Shown: positions 12,842 to 22,890 of the stretch, in pieces | Layout of the letters: the number at the start of each line of letters is the position of its first letter | Position numbering within the stretch: position 1 is the stretch's first letter | NCBI RefSeq assembly: GCF_012489685.1 | Contig: NC_080044.1 | Location: forward strand, 73,022,732-73,086,731 | Length of the DNA stretch: 64,000 bases | Source of the DNA: Lotus japonicus | Taxonomy: Eukaryota; Streptophyta; Magnoliopsida; Fabales; Fabaceae | Reading direction: 5' to 3' | Notes under the pieces: generated by a model | The model's input: the letters and a program-made list of their open reading frames with translations, nothing else | Databases searched by the model: none | Told to the model about the DNA's origin: nothing | Translations under genes and position numbers: made by a program

Positions 12842-14584
12842 ATGGCATTGAAGGTAAAGGTAGTGATTTCGCCACCACCAAATCAATGGCCTCTATGGTC
12901 CATTCCAGTACTTCATTGGCGTGTTGGGTTGCTCACTGCTTTGGTTTTGGTTGGAATGGTCCTGGTTTGGAGCATTGATGGCTGCACTGTTAAGACCTTC
13001 ATTCAACTTTGGAGGTATCGTCAAGATTATCAAAATTCACCTTTTGTCTCTCCATATGATCCTGTTAGTTCAGATCAAAGCCAATCCAACACTGAAAAAC
13101 TTGGCAAAAGCTCCATAAAATCTCTTCTAGTTAAGGGGCATTCTTCAAGTTGGGTTTCAAGTGAATTAGAGCCTAATTTGACTTCAAATCTTCTAGCTCG
13201 ATGGTCGGCTCGTGGAGGCGAGCCTTGTAAAGATTCCAAGACGGTGGAGATTGCAATTCCTGGGTTGGATGGTGGTGGGAAATTGATGGAGTTATCAGCT
13301 GGAGATGTTCATGAGTTTGGTTTTCAAGCATTGGATGAGTCAGGGAAGGTTCATTGTTCAGGTGGAGATTACTTTGAGACTGATCTTTCAGGGGAATCAT
13401 GGAAATCTAGGCCTCTGGTGAAGGATTTCAGCAACGGTTCTTACTCAATCTCGCTGCAAGTTCATCCTGATTTTGATGGGGTTTACAATCTCACCATAAT
13501 CCTGCTTTATAGACACTTTGAAGGCCTAAAATTCACACCATGGAGATTTGCCTATGACCGAGTTCTCCGTAATGTTACAATCAGATTCTACAAAAGCAGT
13601 GTTCAGATGATGCCAGGATTGCAGACTTGCAAAGCTTCTGATTTTGCCAGGGATGTTTGGTGTGGAAGGTGGACAAGACATGGCAAGAATGATGACTGCA
13701 ACATTGGTAATGATGGTAGATACCGGTGCCTCGCGCCGGATTTTCCTTGCACAGCTCCTTGGTGTGATGGTTCCTTAGGAATTTTGGAGAGTAATGGTTG
13801 GGTGTACTCAAGTCACTGCTCTTTCAAGATGTATTCAGCTGATTCTGCTTGGAATTGCTTGAAGAATCGATGGATTTTCTTCTGGGGTGATTCAAATCAT
13901 GTTGACACAATCCGTAACTTGCTCAATTTTGTGTTAGATTTGCCTGAAGTACATTCTGTCCCCAGAAGATTTGACATGAACTTTTCAAACCCAAGAGACT
14001 CATCTCAAAGTGTTAGGATCACTAGCATCTTCAATGGTCATTGGAATGAAACGCAAAACTATCTGGGGTTGGATTCTTTGAGAGATGAGGGGTTTCAAAC
14101 TTTGTTGAAGAAATACTTCTCTGGGGAAACAATCCCAGACACTATGATCATGAACTCTGGCTTGCATGACGGTGTCCACTGGCGTAACATTAGAGCATTC
14201 TCTGTTGGAGCAGACTATGCAGCATCCTTTTGGGGTGATGTTATGAAGACAGTGAAGCAGAGAGGGTTGGCATGGCCAAGAGTGTTTTACAGGACTACTG
14301 TTGCAACTGGTGGATATGCTAGATCCTTAGCATTTAATCCTAACAAGATGGAGGTTTTCAATGGTGTGTTCTTAGAGAAACTGAAGCAAGCAGGAGTTGT
14401 ATCTGGGGTGATTGATAATTTTGACATGACTTTTCCATGGCATTTTGATAATAGATGCAATGATGGAGTTCATTATGGAAGAGCTCCATTAAAGATGAAG
14501 TGGCGAGATGGTCAAATTGGGCATCAGTATTTTGTGGATCTCATGTTAGCTCATGTTCTTCTTAATGCACTTTGTGCCAGATAG
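12842..14584 (+). CDS. NXPE / PC-esterase-like Golgi type II membrane protein
   Basis: A single uninterrupted frame of 580 residues. I start at the ATG at 12842; the in-frame codon before it is GTG. A short cytosolic N-terminus is followed by one hydrophobic span (about residues 28-45), which suggests a type II membrane anchor of the secretory pathway. Residues about 115-240 read like a filamin/E-set Ig-like domain. After a Cys-rich stretch (CAPDF..CTAPWCDG type) comes the C-terminal esterase-like domain, with G349-D350-S351-N and D541-GV-H544. This GDS...DxxH pair is the Ser, Asp and His set of PC-esterase/TBL and NXPE proteins, so polysaccharide O-acyl transfer or esterase activity is possible but not shown. 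It differs from classical TBL proteins, which lack the Ig-like part. The plant homologue I remember (around At5g19060) has been misannotated as a cytochrome P450; no heme motif is present here. Several N-glycosylation sites (NGS, NLT, NVT) fit a lumenal domain. Confidence 0.88.
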   Translation: MALKVKVVISPPPNQWPLWSIPVLHWRVGLLTALVLVGMVLVWSIDGCTVKTFIQLWRYRQDYQNSPFVSPYDPVSSDQSQSNTEKLGKSSIKSLLVKGHSSSWVSSELEPNLTSNLLARWSARGGEPCKDSKTVEIAIPGLDGGGKLMELSAGDVHEFGFQALDESGKVHCSGGDYFETDLSGESWKSRPLVKDFSNGSYSISLQVHPDFDGVYNLTIILLYRHFEGLKFTPWRFAYDRVLRNVTIRFYKSSVQMMPGLQTCKASDFARDVWCGRWTRHGKNDDCNIGNDGRYRCLAPDFPCTAPWCDGSLGILESNGWVYSSHCSFKMYSADSAWNCLKNRWIFFWGDSNHVDTIRNLLNFVLDLPEVHSVPRRFDMNFSNPRDSSQSVRITSIFNGHWNETQNYLGLDSLRDEGFQTLLKKYFSGETIPDTMIMNSGLHDGVHWRNIRAFSVGADYAASFWGDVMKTVKQRGLAWPRVFYRTTVATGGYARSLAFNPNKMEVFNGVFLEKLKQAGVVSGVIDNFDMTFPWHFDNRCNDGVHYGRAPLKMKWRDGQIGHQYFVDLMLAHVLLNALCAR

Positions 14585-16280
14585 TGGATCACGATCCTCT
14601 CATGTGAAAATTCCCTCGTGTTCCCTCCACCAAATAGTTATGCAGCCTCACTGATTTGGATTCATTGCAGTCAAGGGAATCCCGCATCCACGCATTTCAA
14701 GCATTTTGAGCCGTCCGATCAAGATCGAATGCTCATATTCCGAGTAACTATATATCATACGGTTAAGATCAGACGGCTCAAGAAGAGTGTGTGAATGCGT
14801 AATTCCTCATACTGCAGGAAATCCAAATCCCAGCTTCAGTTAGAAGAGATTATTTGAACTTAACCTACAAGGCACCTTGTTAGCATTATTTCTTGGTCAT
14901 GTATTCTTGTTAGCGTGAGTTATGTATATAGTATGAGATTGTTCCACTTGTAGATTAGCAGAGGGTTTTAACTCCTCTAAACATATTGTACTGTTGATAA
15001 TTAATATCATAGTTAAGAGGTTCTTTTGTTTGCATATCAGTTCTTGGTTCTAAGTATTACTTCTATGACCTATTGACGTACACTCATGAAGTTGTGTTTT
15101 GGTTACTTGCATTGAATGAATTGGTTCTGTACCTTTTTTGTTGGCAAATGGAACTGTAATCAATGATGGCACTGAACAACTACCTAAGTTCTTAATATTG
15201 AGTTAACATATCTAAATTCTAAACTGAGAAATGCACCACCATTTCCTTTTTGGCCTTTTCTGTGGCAAGTATGCTATGGATTGCCCAGTTTTCATCCACC
15301 ATACCAGTGATGGTTTTGCTGCAATAACTTATCCAATTTTTGTTGTTGTTATGGTTTGCTTAACAGGCAAAGATTCCAAGTAACAAGTATTTATATATTT
15401 ACCCTTCTTAGTAGTTTCCTTCTGAGTTTCTTCCTCCCCAATCTCAATAATCTGTACATTTTTAATTTGTTCACATGATATTTACACTTTACGACAAAGA
15501 TTCACAATTGAAGTTTGTGCAAACTGAAAAAAAAAACAAGTATTTTTTATATTATCTTGGAAAGGGATATCGGAATTATTTATTAGAAACTAATTAAGCA
15601 TTAAAAAATATCATATCTTAAAAAGAAAAAATTAAGTTTATGTGGCATCATATCTTTTATGCCATGTGTCAAGCTACAGGTTAAGTTTCATACAATTGTG
15701 CCACATATCTATGGAATGCAACATGACCATAGACATATTGCGATTTATTTTCACATGGAGCATAAATGCATAATTGTATGAAACTTGCAACATTATCCAT
15801 CATGTATGCAGCATAATTGTTTGCTTCTCTTTTTCATTTTTTATTACCACTTTTTTTCAGTTTCAAAAATATCTCTATTATTACTTTATCTTATATTTAT
15901 CCAATTAACGTGTTACTATTAATTTTAAGAGATACCAGTGAATTTGAGATGACATCGATGTATTCTAAATTTCTGATATATGAATTATTTAATGTTTTTT
16001 ACTCTACCTATATTTTAAGTTACATGTCATAAATTTATGATTAATTTATTGAGACATTTAAATGGTGACAAGTAAGTAAAACATGGATCTTAGTGGGGAA
16101 AGATCTGAAACATGACAAACTTCGGAAAGTAGGTGATGTTTGAAGTGCAGTAAGTACAAGGTAAGTATTGGCATTGGATTTGCATGCAAAAAAAGTGAGA
16201 GATTGATTTAAAGGGGTGGCTTATCTTATCCTTGTTCATTGAAGAGGCTGAAGCAAGCTACCTCTGATTTCAACTTGACA
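14585..16280. other. Intergenic sequence between NXPE-like and VTT genes
   Basis: 3' UTR of the NXPE-like gene (with a small MITE, listed separately), then AT-rich sequence without genes. Short palindromic words around 15650-15790 (a CATAATTGTATGAAAC stretch matching an inverted partner) suggest another decayed MITE. Confidence 0.55.
14676..14806. mobile_element. Palindromic MITE (131 bp) in the 3' UTR
   Basis: Long imperfect terminal inverted repeats: the left end reads GGAATCCCGCATCCACGCA and later TTGAGCCGTCCGATC. The reverse complement of the right end reads GGAATTACGCATTCACACA and TTGAGCCGTCTGATC. The two arms are about 45 bases each with a short AT-rich loop, so a transcript would fold into a hairpin. 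No coding content. The target duplication is unclear. Confidence 0.75.
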
Positions 16281-19200
16281 ATGTTTCTCACATGGACCTC
16301 TGGTATCAGAATCACTCTTCCTCTTTTCTTAGTTGCAGCTATTGTTGCTGCTTGCTTCACTCTCCCCATTGAAAAGGTTCATTTTTCAATTCAGGGTCCT
16401 TCTCATTTTCCTTTTTTTCTCTGGAAAAAAAAATATTTTTTGTTACTTAGAATAGCTGTTTTTGCTCTACAGATTCTGAAGGATTTCTTGACATGGGTTG
16501 ATCGTGATCTTGGGCCATGGGGTCCACTTGCTCTGTAAGTCAATTTCAATTTTTTAGGCATCTCAGAACTTTAAATTTGCTATCACCTTTTTTTTTTTAC
16601 ACTCTCATAATCGTTATATTTGTTTTTATTCATGTAACTGCTTTAGTTTAGACTAATTGTACTTGATGCATGTTTGGAAACTTTTCTACAATTAATTCTG
16701 AAGCCAGAATTGGTTATGGGGAGAAGCTTCTGTGGGCAGCTTCTGGGTTTCATAATTGATTCTTGAGAAAGAGAAACTAATTCAAACATGTTTATACAAG
16801 TGGGCACATTAATTATCTATCACATGACTAATATGCATACTGATTGACTTGAATGCATCAAGTTGTGAAGTCATGTGTATTTTGGTGATTTTCAGGGCAG
16901 TTGCATACATTCCTTTGACTATCTTGGCAGTTCCAGCCTCTGTACTTACTGTAAGAATCTTCGATGTCTTGGCATTTCCTTTATACTTGAGTAAATTTGA
17001 ATTCTTAAAGTACCTGTATAAGCCTGAGTTGTGATCTTTCTGCATTGTTTCTTAGATCCTTTTAAAAGAACTTTGCTATTAGTGATTATCACCTTTAGGC
17101 ATTTACAGTTTTGTAAATTGAATTTGCCGCGTTGTGTCATCGTTTTACCTGTTTAAATGATTCATTTGTAATTCTAGTCTATAATAAAGTATATGCATCA
17201 TTACTTTACATCTCCTTTCAATATACTGGATGGAAAAGTAACATAGAAAAAGCAAGGTTGGTAATGAATTTATGTCACCTTACTTGATACTAATTTTTCA
17301 GCTTGGTGGTGGTTATCTATTTGGCCTTCCAATTGGCTTTGCCGCTGACTCTGTTGGTTCAACCTTTGGTGCTGTAGCTGCATTTCTTCTTGGTAGAACT
17401 GTAAGTGTAGTTGTCAAATTTTAAAAGTCTAAAGTTAGTGCACTGGTTGCTTGATTAATAGTTCAATTAGGTTTTACTTTATAAAATATAAGATGCTCTT
17501 TCAGTTTTGCTCTTTCTTCATGTACATTATTATTCTTGAAGATTTGTCAGCTAGTTGGGAGCGGCTTGTTTATGTATAGTCATTTGTTTCCTCTGATGTT
17601 ATTTATTCATATATTTGTCTATTTGTTCAGATTGGGAAATCCTTTGTTGTTTCAAGGTTGAAGGATTATCCACAGTTTAGATCAGTAGCAATTGCAATTC
17701 AGAAATCTGGCTTTAAGGTTTGTAGACTTGGTGCATCTTTGAAATTTCTTCTACCATTGATTCTAAAGCCAAAATCAGTTCTGATGACAAGCTGCTGTAA
17801 GTAGCTTCTGAGTGCTACAATTGATTTTGAGAAAAAATAAGTCAATCCCAACATGCTACTAATATAAGAAGTCATAGACCAGCTTCCTCGAAATTTAAAG
17901 CTGTTAGGTCAAGCTGTGAAGTAAAATAATATTTTTATGACATCTCTAGAACTAGTTTAGAATGATTTTAACTTGAGTTTCTTAGGGTCTGTTTGATTAC
18001 AGTTTTTCTAAGGTTTCAACTGTTTTCATGTTATTTGTCCTTTTGGACTTCTCATTTCCAACTCAAAGCTAAAGCAAGTAGATCTTGAAATTACGTATAC
18101 TTTTTTTTGAAATTCTGTGTACCTAAACGCGACTATAATTGTGATGTATTGAGTTTAATTTCCAGTTAAAACAAGCAAGAATCATACTTTCTGGTTAAAA
18201 TCCATGTAAGTATGCTGATAAATGTTAACTGTGTTACAATAAACCAGATATCATTGGTCGTGTGGATGTGTGTTCTATAGCAGCTGTAGCTGCCACTAAC
18301 ATACGATGAATACTTTGCTTAGGCCGGCCCAACTTCCAGCTTCCTGTGGGGCCAATGCATAGAAAATACTCCTTGAACTGTTATGAATAATATTTCATGG
18401 AACATCCATTTGAAGCACCAAAAATAAAGCCATATCCATTTATTTGGTTTGGGGATAAGACTAGACCTGATTAAGACTTGTCTGTTACATACTTCTTTAA
18501 GTAAAAAAAAAAAAATTAGTAAGACTTTAGCCTATGTTTGGATACCTGTTGGCACCAGTGCAGACTTACATTAGCACTCACTTCAAGATACAAAGTGAAC
18601 AGACCTGTCTCTAGAGATTGAGAAAAAAAAAACATTCACTTCATGTTTAATTTGTATTCAAACGCACACTAAGACTTCCTGTCTACTCTCTAGTGGTTAA
18701 AAATATATATCAGTCCCTCAGTCAACTGCTGATTTCTTTATAATTAACAAAAATAGCTTAAGAAGGCTTATTCTAATAGATCTTTTCTTAGTGCTATAGT
18801 CATTTATGATTTATGATATTGTACTGTGTTCCTTTTTCAATTTTTTCTGAACTGAATACCTGACTCGATTTGCCTTTACAGATTGTGTTCCTGCTTCGGC
18901 TTGTTCCATTACTTCCCTTTAACGTCTTAAACTACCTCCTCTCTGTGACTCCTGTTCCTCTGGGGGAATACACATTGGCTTCCTGGCTAGGAATGATGGT
19001 ATAGTCTTCACCCCTGGTCAGTTATATATTTGGGACTTACTCTTAACAATAAGTTTATTTACCATGGTTTAAAATATCCAAATTGTTTAGCACTAGTTGG
19101 ATATCTCCTAGGTGGTCACATCTTGCATGCTATTTAGTTTAATCAACTTCTCTTGATGTTGTCATCAACTCATCATTGGTGTTACATTATTTTCGTAATA

Positions 19201-20347
19201 ACTAATACATTGGTTTCCCTTTTGGATTTCTGGTAGTTTGTGATGTAAACTAAGGTCCATGTGTTATTCTAGCTCACTAGATGGCGTTCCAGTTACTGCA
19301 ATATCTTAATGCCTCCAAAACGTTGTTGCTGTTGCAGCCGATAACAGTGGCACTTGTATATGTTGGAACTACACTCAAAGATTTATCTGATGTGACACAT
19401 GGTTGGGGAGAGTTCTCAAAGACGCGTTGGGTAAGAGATCCATCATTTTTTCCTTGTATTAATGAATTATTTTTTCAGATGATGGGTGCAATCTTTCCAT
19501 TTGTTGATTGGATCAAATTGTAAGTTTTATCTAGTATTAGCTTCAATAGATATAACATAGATTTCTTTCTCGCTTTTGGATGCAGGCTCTGATAATATTC
19601 AGTCTACTAATGTCTGGTAAGTTGCGCTCTATCCAGAAGTTGCTCTTTTTCCATGCCCCCCCCCCCCCCTCCCCCGCCCCTCTTAAGCATTGTCTTCCCA
19701 TAATTGACCAATAAGTGGTTGTTTAGTGTAATAAATGTCATGTGATGACAGATAATAACGAGTTTTCAAATTTGCAATTTAGTGATTAACAAGGAGAGGA
19801 CAATACAACCCTCTAAATTAAAAAGGGCATGGGAAAGCTCCCCATTTTTTATAATGTTGCTTGGCGGGCAACATATTACATGTTGTGTAGTCAACTTGTC
19901 ATTCACTTGGTTTCTGCTTGCATTGTTTTGGATTTTCAACAATATTCTGGACTGTGATGAACTGTATCAAGAATCAATCAACTTTTTAACTTATTACCTG
20001 CATTATTGTTATTTTACAATTAACATCTTTGATGTAATGTGTTTCACATGGTTAAGGTAAAAGTTCTTGAGCTTGGAAAAGTAGTTTTAGAAACCAAGAA
20101 TCCATTATTTTATATTTTTATTTGATTAACCATGCTGAAGTGTGATTTTCTGTTACTTGCAGTGGTTCTGATGATATGTGTTACTAAAGTTGCCAAGTCT
20201 GCTTTAGATAAGGCCTTGGCTGAATGTGAAGATATGGATGGTACATCATCTTCGCCAGCGCCACCAATCGTCACAGAACCTTCAATAGATCTGAATCAGC
20301 CTCTCATGAGTAAGATAGATCGGGGACAAGAGCAAAATGAAAAGTAA
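16281..20347 (+). CDS. VTT-domain (SNARE-associated / TVP38-TMEM64 family) membrane protein
   Basis: Nine exons with consensus splice sites: 16281-16376, 16473-16534, 16896-16950, 17302-17400, 17631-17717, 18882-18998, 19338-19430, 19586-19616, 20163-20347. They sum to 825 nt, giving 274 residues in one frame. The protein is strongly hydrophobic, with about five or six membrane spans: one near residues 9-26, then PLTILAVPAS and the Gly-rich LGGGYLFGLPIGF. The VTT core is the FLLRLVPLLPFNVLNYLLS segment, with the R-x-x-P-x-x-P-x-x-x-x-N-Y pattern of DedA/VTT proteins. Animal and yeast members act as lipid scramblases or in Golgi/ER trafficking; the plant role is inferred. The tail is hydrophilic and ends without an obvious retrieval motif. 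I chose the ATG at 16281; a longer in-frame stretch upstream begins with TTG. Introns 2 and 5 and the 3' flank carry MITE copies. Confidence 0.92.
16668..16791. mobile_element. MITE copy A (intron 2 of VTT gene)
   Basis: Ends are inverted: CATGTTTGGAAAC on the left and CATGTTTGAATT as the reverse complement of the right. The interior has paired CAGAATTGGTT / AATTGATTCT and AGAAGCTTCT words. It aligns with copies B and C below and contains no ORF. Confidence 0.75.
17732..17855. mobile_element. MITE copy B (intron 5 of VTT gene)
   Basis: Same family and orientation as copy A, but more diverged: GCATCTTTGAAATTTCTTCT at the left, ATTGATTCTAAAGCCA and AGTAGCTTCTGAGTG inside, CCAACATG at the right end. 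It sits 14 bases inside intron 5 and leaves the donor intact. Confidence 0.65.
18530..18670. mobile_element. Possible second-family MITE (intron 5 of VTT gene)
   Basis: The left end GCCTATGTTTGGATAC and the reverse complement of the right end GTGTGCGTTTGAATAC match at about 11 of 16 positions. Flanks are TTA-like but not identical, so the boundaries are approximate. The type resembles the common legume GTGTGTTTGGATA MITEs. Confidence 0.45.
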
Positions 20348-20364
20348 AACCCAGAGTGTAAGAG

Positions 20365-20488
20365 TGTGTTTGGATCAGTTTATTTTTCCTCAAAATCAAT
20401 TCTAGCACTCAGAAGCTAACTCACATTAGCTTCTCCCGATAATTGATTTTGACTTCAGAATCAATTGTAGCATGATCTCCAAACATGT
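20365..20488. mobile_element. MITE copy C, inverted relative to A and B (3' flank of VTT gene)
   Basis: The left end GTGTTTGGATCAG and right end CTCCAAACATG are inverted. Read on the minus strand it aligns with copy A throughout, including TCAGAATCAATTGTAG and AGCTTCTCCC. It lies about 20 bases after the stop codon, so it is probably transcribed in the 3' UTR. Confidence 0.75.
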
Positions 20489-21639
20489 ATTAAATTGTTT
20501 CCCACATCCCACCTTCAAAAGGCCTTTTTAGGCAGTAGCTGCTAGCCGCTACATGATTTGTACAGTTCCAACATTAGAAATGTAGTTTGTGACAAAATGG
20601 TTGATGATACAATCAAGATGAGGCTATGTCTAACAGCAGAGAAGTTCATAATATGAACTGTTCTTGATTCATTCTGTTCGTTTATTACTCTGTATGGTGA
20701 GTGATGTTCATTCTCTTAATTTTTATTCACTTTCAAACAATCCTGATTCATTCTAATCCATTGGAATCCTTGACAACTAAAATTGCATTGATTATAATAG
20801 TGCAAATTTTTACTAGACAAGGCATGTTATTTTTTTTCATTGAAAAATCATTGACTACTCTATCCTAGAGTATTGTGATGCAGCATTCATATTTGCTTAT
20901 TACAACTAATCAAGTTTTTTTTCTTAATTTCTTCATTTTATGCCTAACATTTTATATAACAACTTGTTAACTAATATATAGTGACTAGTGTTCTCATGAT
21001 TGTCTCTCATAAAGCAAAGAAAAATGAAAATTGCTTATACTATTTTTGCACATTCAATCTCCACTGTTATTTGCATATTTATGAAATAAAGTGAAGGGGG
21101 GGAGTGTAATTTGAACGGATATACAATTATTACATTTGCAATTTTAATAACTTGTTTTAGAGAAAATGACAGAATTTGACTGGTAGCAACCAACAGTAAC
21201 AACCATATCTATGTTCTTTTCCAACCAACAACAGCCTCAGATGGTTGGTCATACTCGTTACCAGGTTTAATGTCACAATATGAAATGCAATAAAAAACAG
21301 TTAAGGGGAACATCCAAGAATAGGGGACAAAAAAGTTAAGAGCACAATGCACACCAAAGAGAGTGGAATCTTATTTAATCAACTTGGATTAAATCAAAAG
21401 CAACCCCTTCACCCCCTTGTGATAAAGGTGAGGGCAACATCATGAGACCTCATCATGAATCTTTGAACGCCTACTATTGGTGCCAAATTGCCTTTTTTTG
21501 GTTCCCAAAGAAATAAAGGAAAAGCTATGTCTTAGCAATTTTATAAATTCCAGCCACAACTAACTTTTCTACTTTCTTGTTTGCTGAACTTAACTTGGGG
21601 TATAAGGGACCCTTCCAATTACGAAGGTGCTTGTTATAA

Positions 21640-21790
21640 ATGGTACATACTTGATTCTTCTTAAGTAAAGTCTTGGGTTCGAGTCTTGTGTATAGAAAAA
21701 TATCTCTGTTGCAAGAGCTAGTCCACCATAATGTAAATGCTCCCGGTTCGAACATGATTGTCTTCCGTGAAGAATACTTTTCTTACACCA
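21640..21790. repeat. SINE-like fragment
   Basis: Contains CTTGGGTTCGAGTCTTG, a good Pol III B-box-like word, followed by a TATAGAAAAATATCTCTG stretch and GAGCTAGTCCACCATAATG. A related stretch occurs at 32515-32665, which shows this is a dispersed repeat and not a unique sequence. A second TTCGAAC word lies at 21747. Ends are not defined. Confidence 0.45.
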
Positions 21791-21997
21791 AAATAGAGGA
21801 CCCTACCAATTCCTTGATGGAAGGGCTAAACAATATTCTGTTCTTGTGAGGCTTCTAAAGTGCTACTCTGCATATTCTGTTTAATGTTAACCCTATGATC
21901 ATAGGCTTCTAAGAGAGCTTGATTAGCTAAAGAACTACACTTTTGTGGGGGAGGTTTGGTTATATAGAACCAAAAATCATAAATTGCTAGAAAGATA

Positions 21998-22498
21998 ATG
22001 GCAGAGAAAAAGAAACAGTTCAAGTCACTAATGGGAAAAGTGCAAGGTTTTAGCCTTGTGCCTTTTGGTGGCTGCTTTGATAGCTGCCGTGACCACACTC
22101 AAGGCTCTGGAAATGGGACAAGGATATGGAACCTCAGTGATAGGCCAGTGGAGCTGCAAATAAGGGTAGGATCAATACTGAAGAAGATCCACACATTGAA
22201 GCCAGGTTCTTCAAAGAGAGTGAAATGTAAAAGCATATACAAGGCATATATGCCTGTAGCTGCAGGTAGTGGCGGCGGCGGTGGTGGCAGGAGCTTGAAG
22301 AACTTGTTGTACTACTATGATGAAACTTGCCACCCTTATATTTGGATTCATGACACAGGGTGTCATTCCTTAAGGATGGTTAAGCAGCAGTACATAAGCC
22401 TTGAGGATCTCAGGGATTCTTCTGAGATCAGAATCTTCAGGGATCATCAGAGAGGTTCTATATCAGTTCGAAAGAGAACAAGGCCAGATTTGTGCTGA
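21998..22498 (+). CDS. Conserved plant protein of unknown function (166 aa)
   Basis: Single exon with a clear ATG in A-rich context. The protein is basic, without a signal peptide or membrane span. Recognisable conserved blocks are RIWNLSDRPVELQIRVGSIL, then LKPGSSKRVKCKSIYKAYMP, a Gly-rich linker (about residues 88-96), YYYDETCHPYIWIHDTGC and a basic tail. I remember this block order from uncharacterised plant proteins, but no domain name or function. The compact hydrophobic/aromatic pattern suggests a small beta-rich domain. Codon use looks genic, and the frame is intact despite the GGT/GGC run. No intron is needed. Confidence 0.85.
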   Translation: MAEKKKQFKSLMGKVQGFSLVPFGGCFDSCRDHTQGSGNGTRIWNLSDRPVELQIRVGSILKKIHTLKPGSSKRVKCKSIYKAYMPVAAGSGGGGGGRSLKNLLYYYDETCHPYIWIHDTGCHSLRMVKQQYISLEDLRDSSEIRIFRDHQRGSISVRKRTRPDLC

Positions 22499-22859
22499 AT
22501 TTTGATTGTGACTTTCTATCTTGTTTCTGAAGTTTGTTTGTCATTAGCTGAAATGGCATTCTTGTTCCTTGGTTTTTGATTTCATTGTGTTTAGTTATTT
22601 TTATTTTCCTTTTGCTATGTTGTGTGCCATACTGCAAATGATCATGTGTTTAATTGATGTACTCAGCATGGTTCTTTTTTCTGTTTGATACTGTTACTGT
22701 TAGTGAATTGGGGAATGTTGCAGATAAAGGGAACCAATATGATAGATTGATAGACAAGAAGTAGGAACGATGAATAATAGCTCGAGTAATGCATTCACTC
22801 TAACTCAAGCTAAATAAGGTGATAAAATATGATAGTGTATATCCTCTTATAATTTTTTA
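22499..22859. other. 3' flank of the 166-aa gene
   Basis: T-rich probable 3' UTR, then unremarkable intergenic sequence up to the Helitron-like terminus. Confidence 0.55.
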
Positions 22860-22890
22860 CTAGTATTAATCTCGCGCCATGCACGGAAGG
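22860..22890 (-). mobile_element. Helitron-like 3' terminus (minus orientation)
   Basis: On the minus strand the sequence runs CCGTGCATGGCGCG (a short hairpin, CGTGC/GCGCG with one G-U pair), about 10 bases, then CTAG followed by T. A short hairpin 10-12 bases before CTRR next to an A/T host site is the Helitron end signature. The other end would lie to the right in the AT-rich block; I could not define it, and no Rep/helicase gene is present. Confidence 0.5.

Larger units (their letters stand above)
20348..21997. other. 3' UTR of VTT gene and intergenic sequence
   Basis: Contains MITE copy C close to the stop codon and a SINE-like fragment near 21.7 kb, both listed separately. Otherwise AT-rich and gene-free. 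A TATATAG stretch at 21961 lies only about 35 bases upstream of the next ATG, too close for an ordinary leader, so it may be part of that gene's UTR. Confidence 0.55.
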
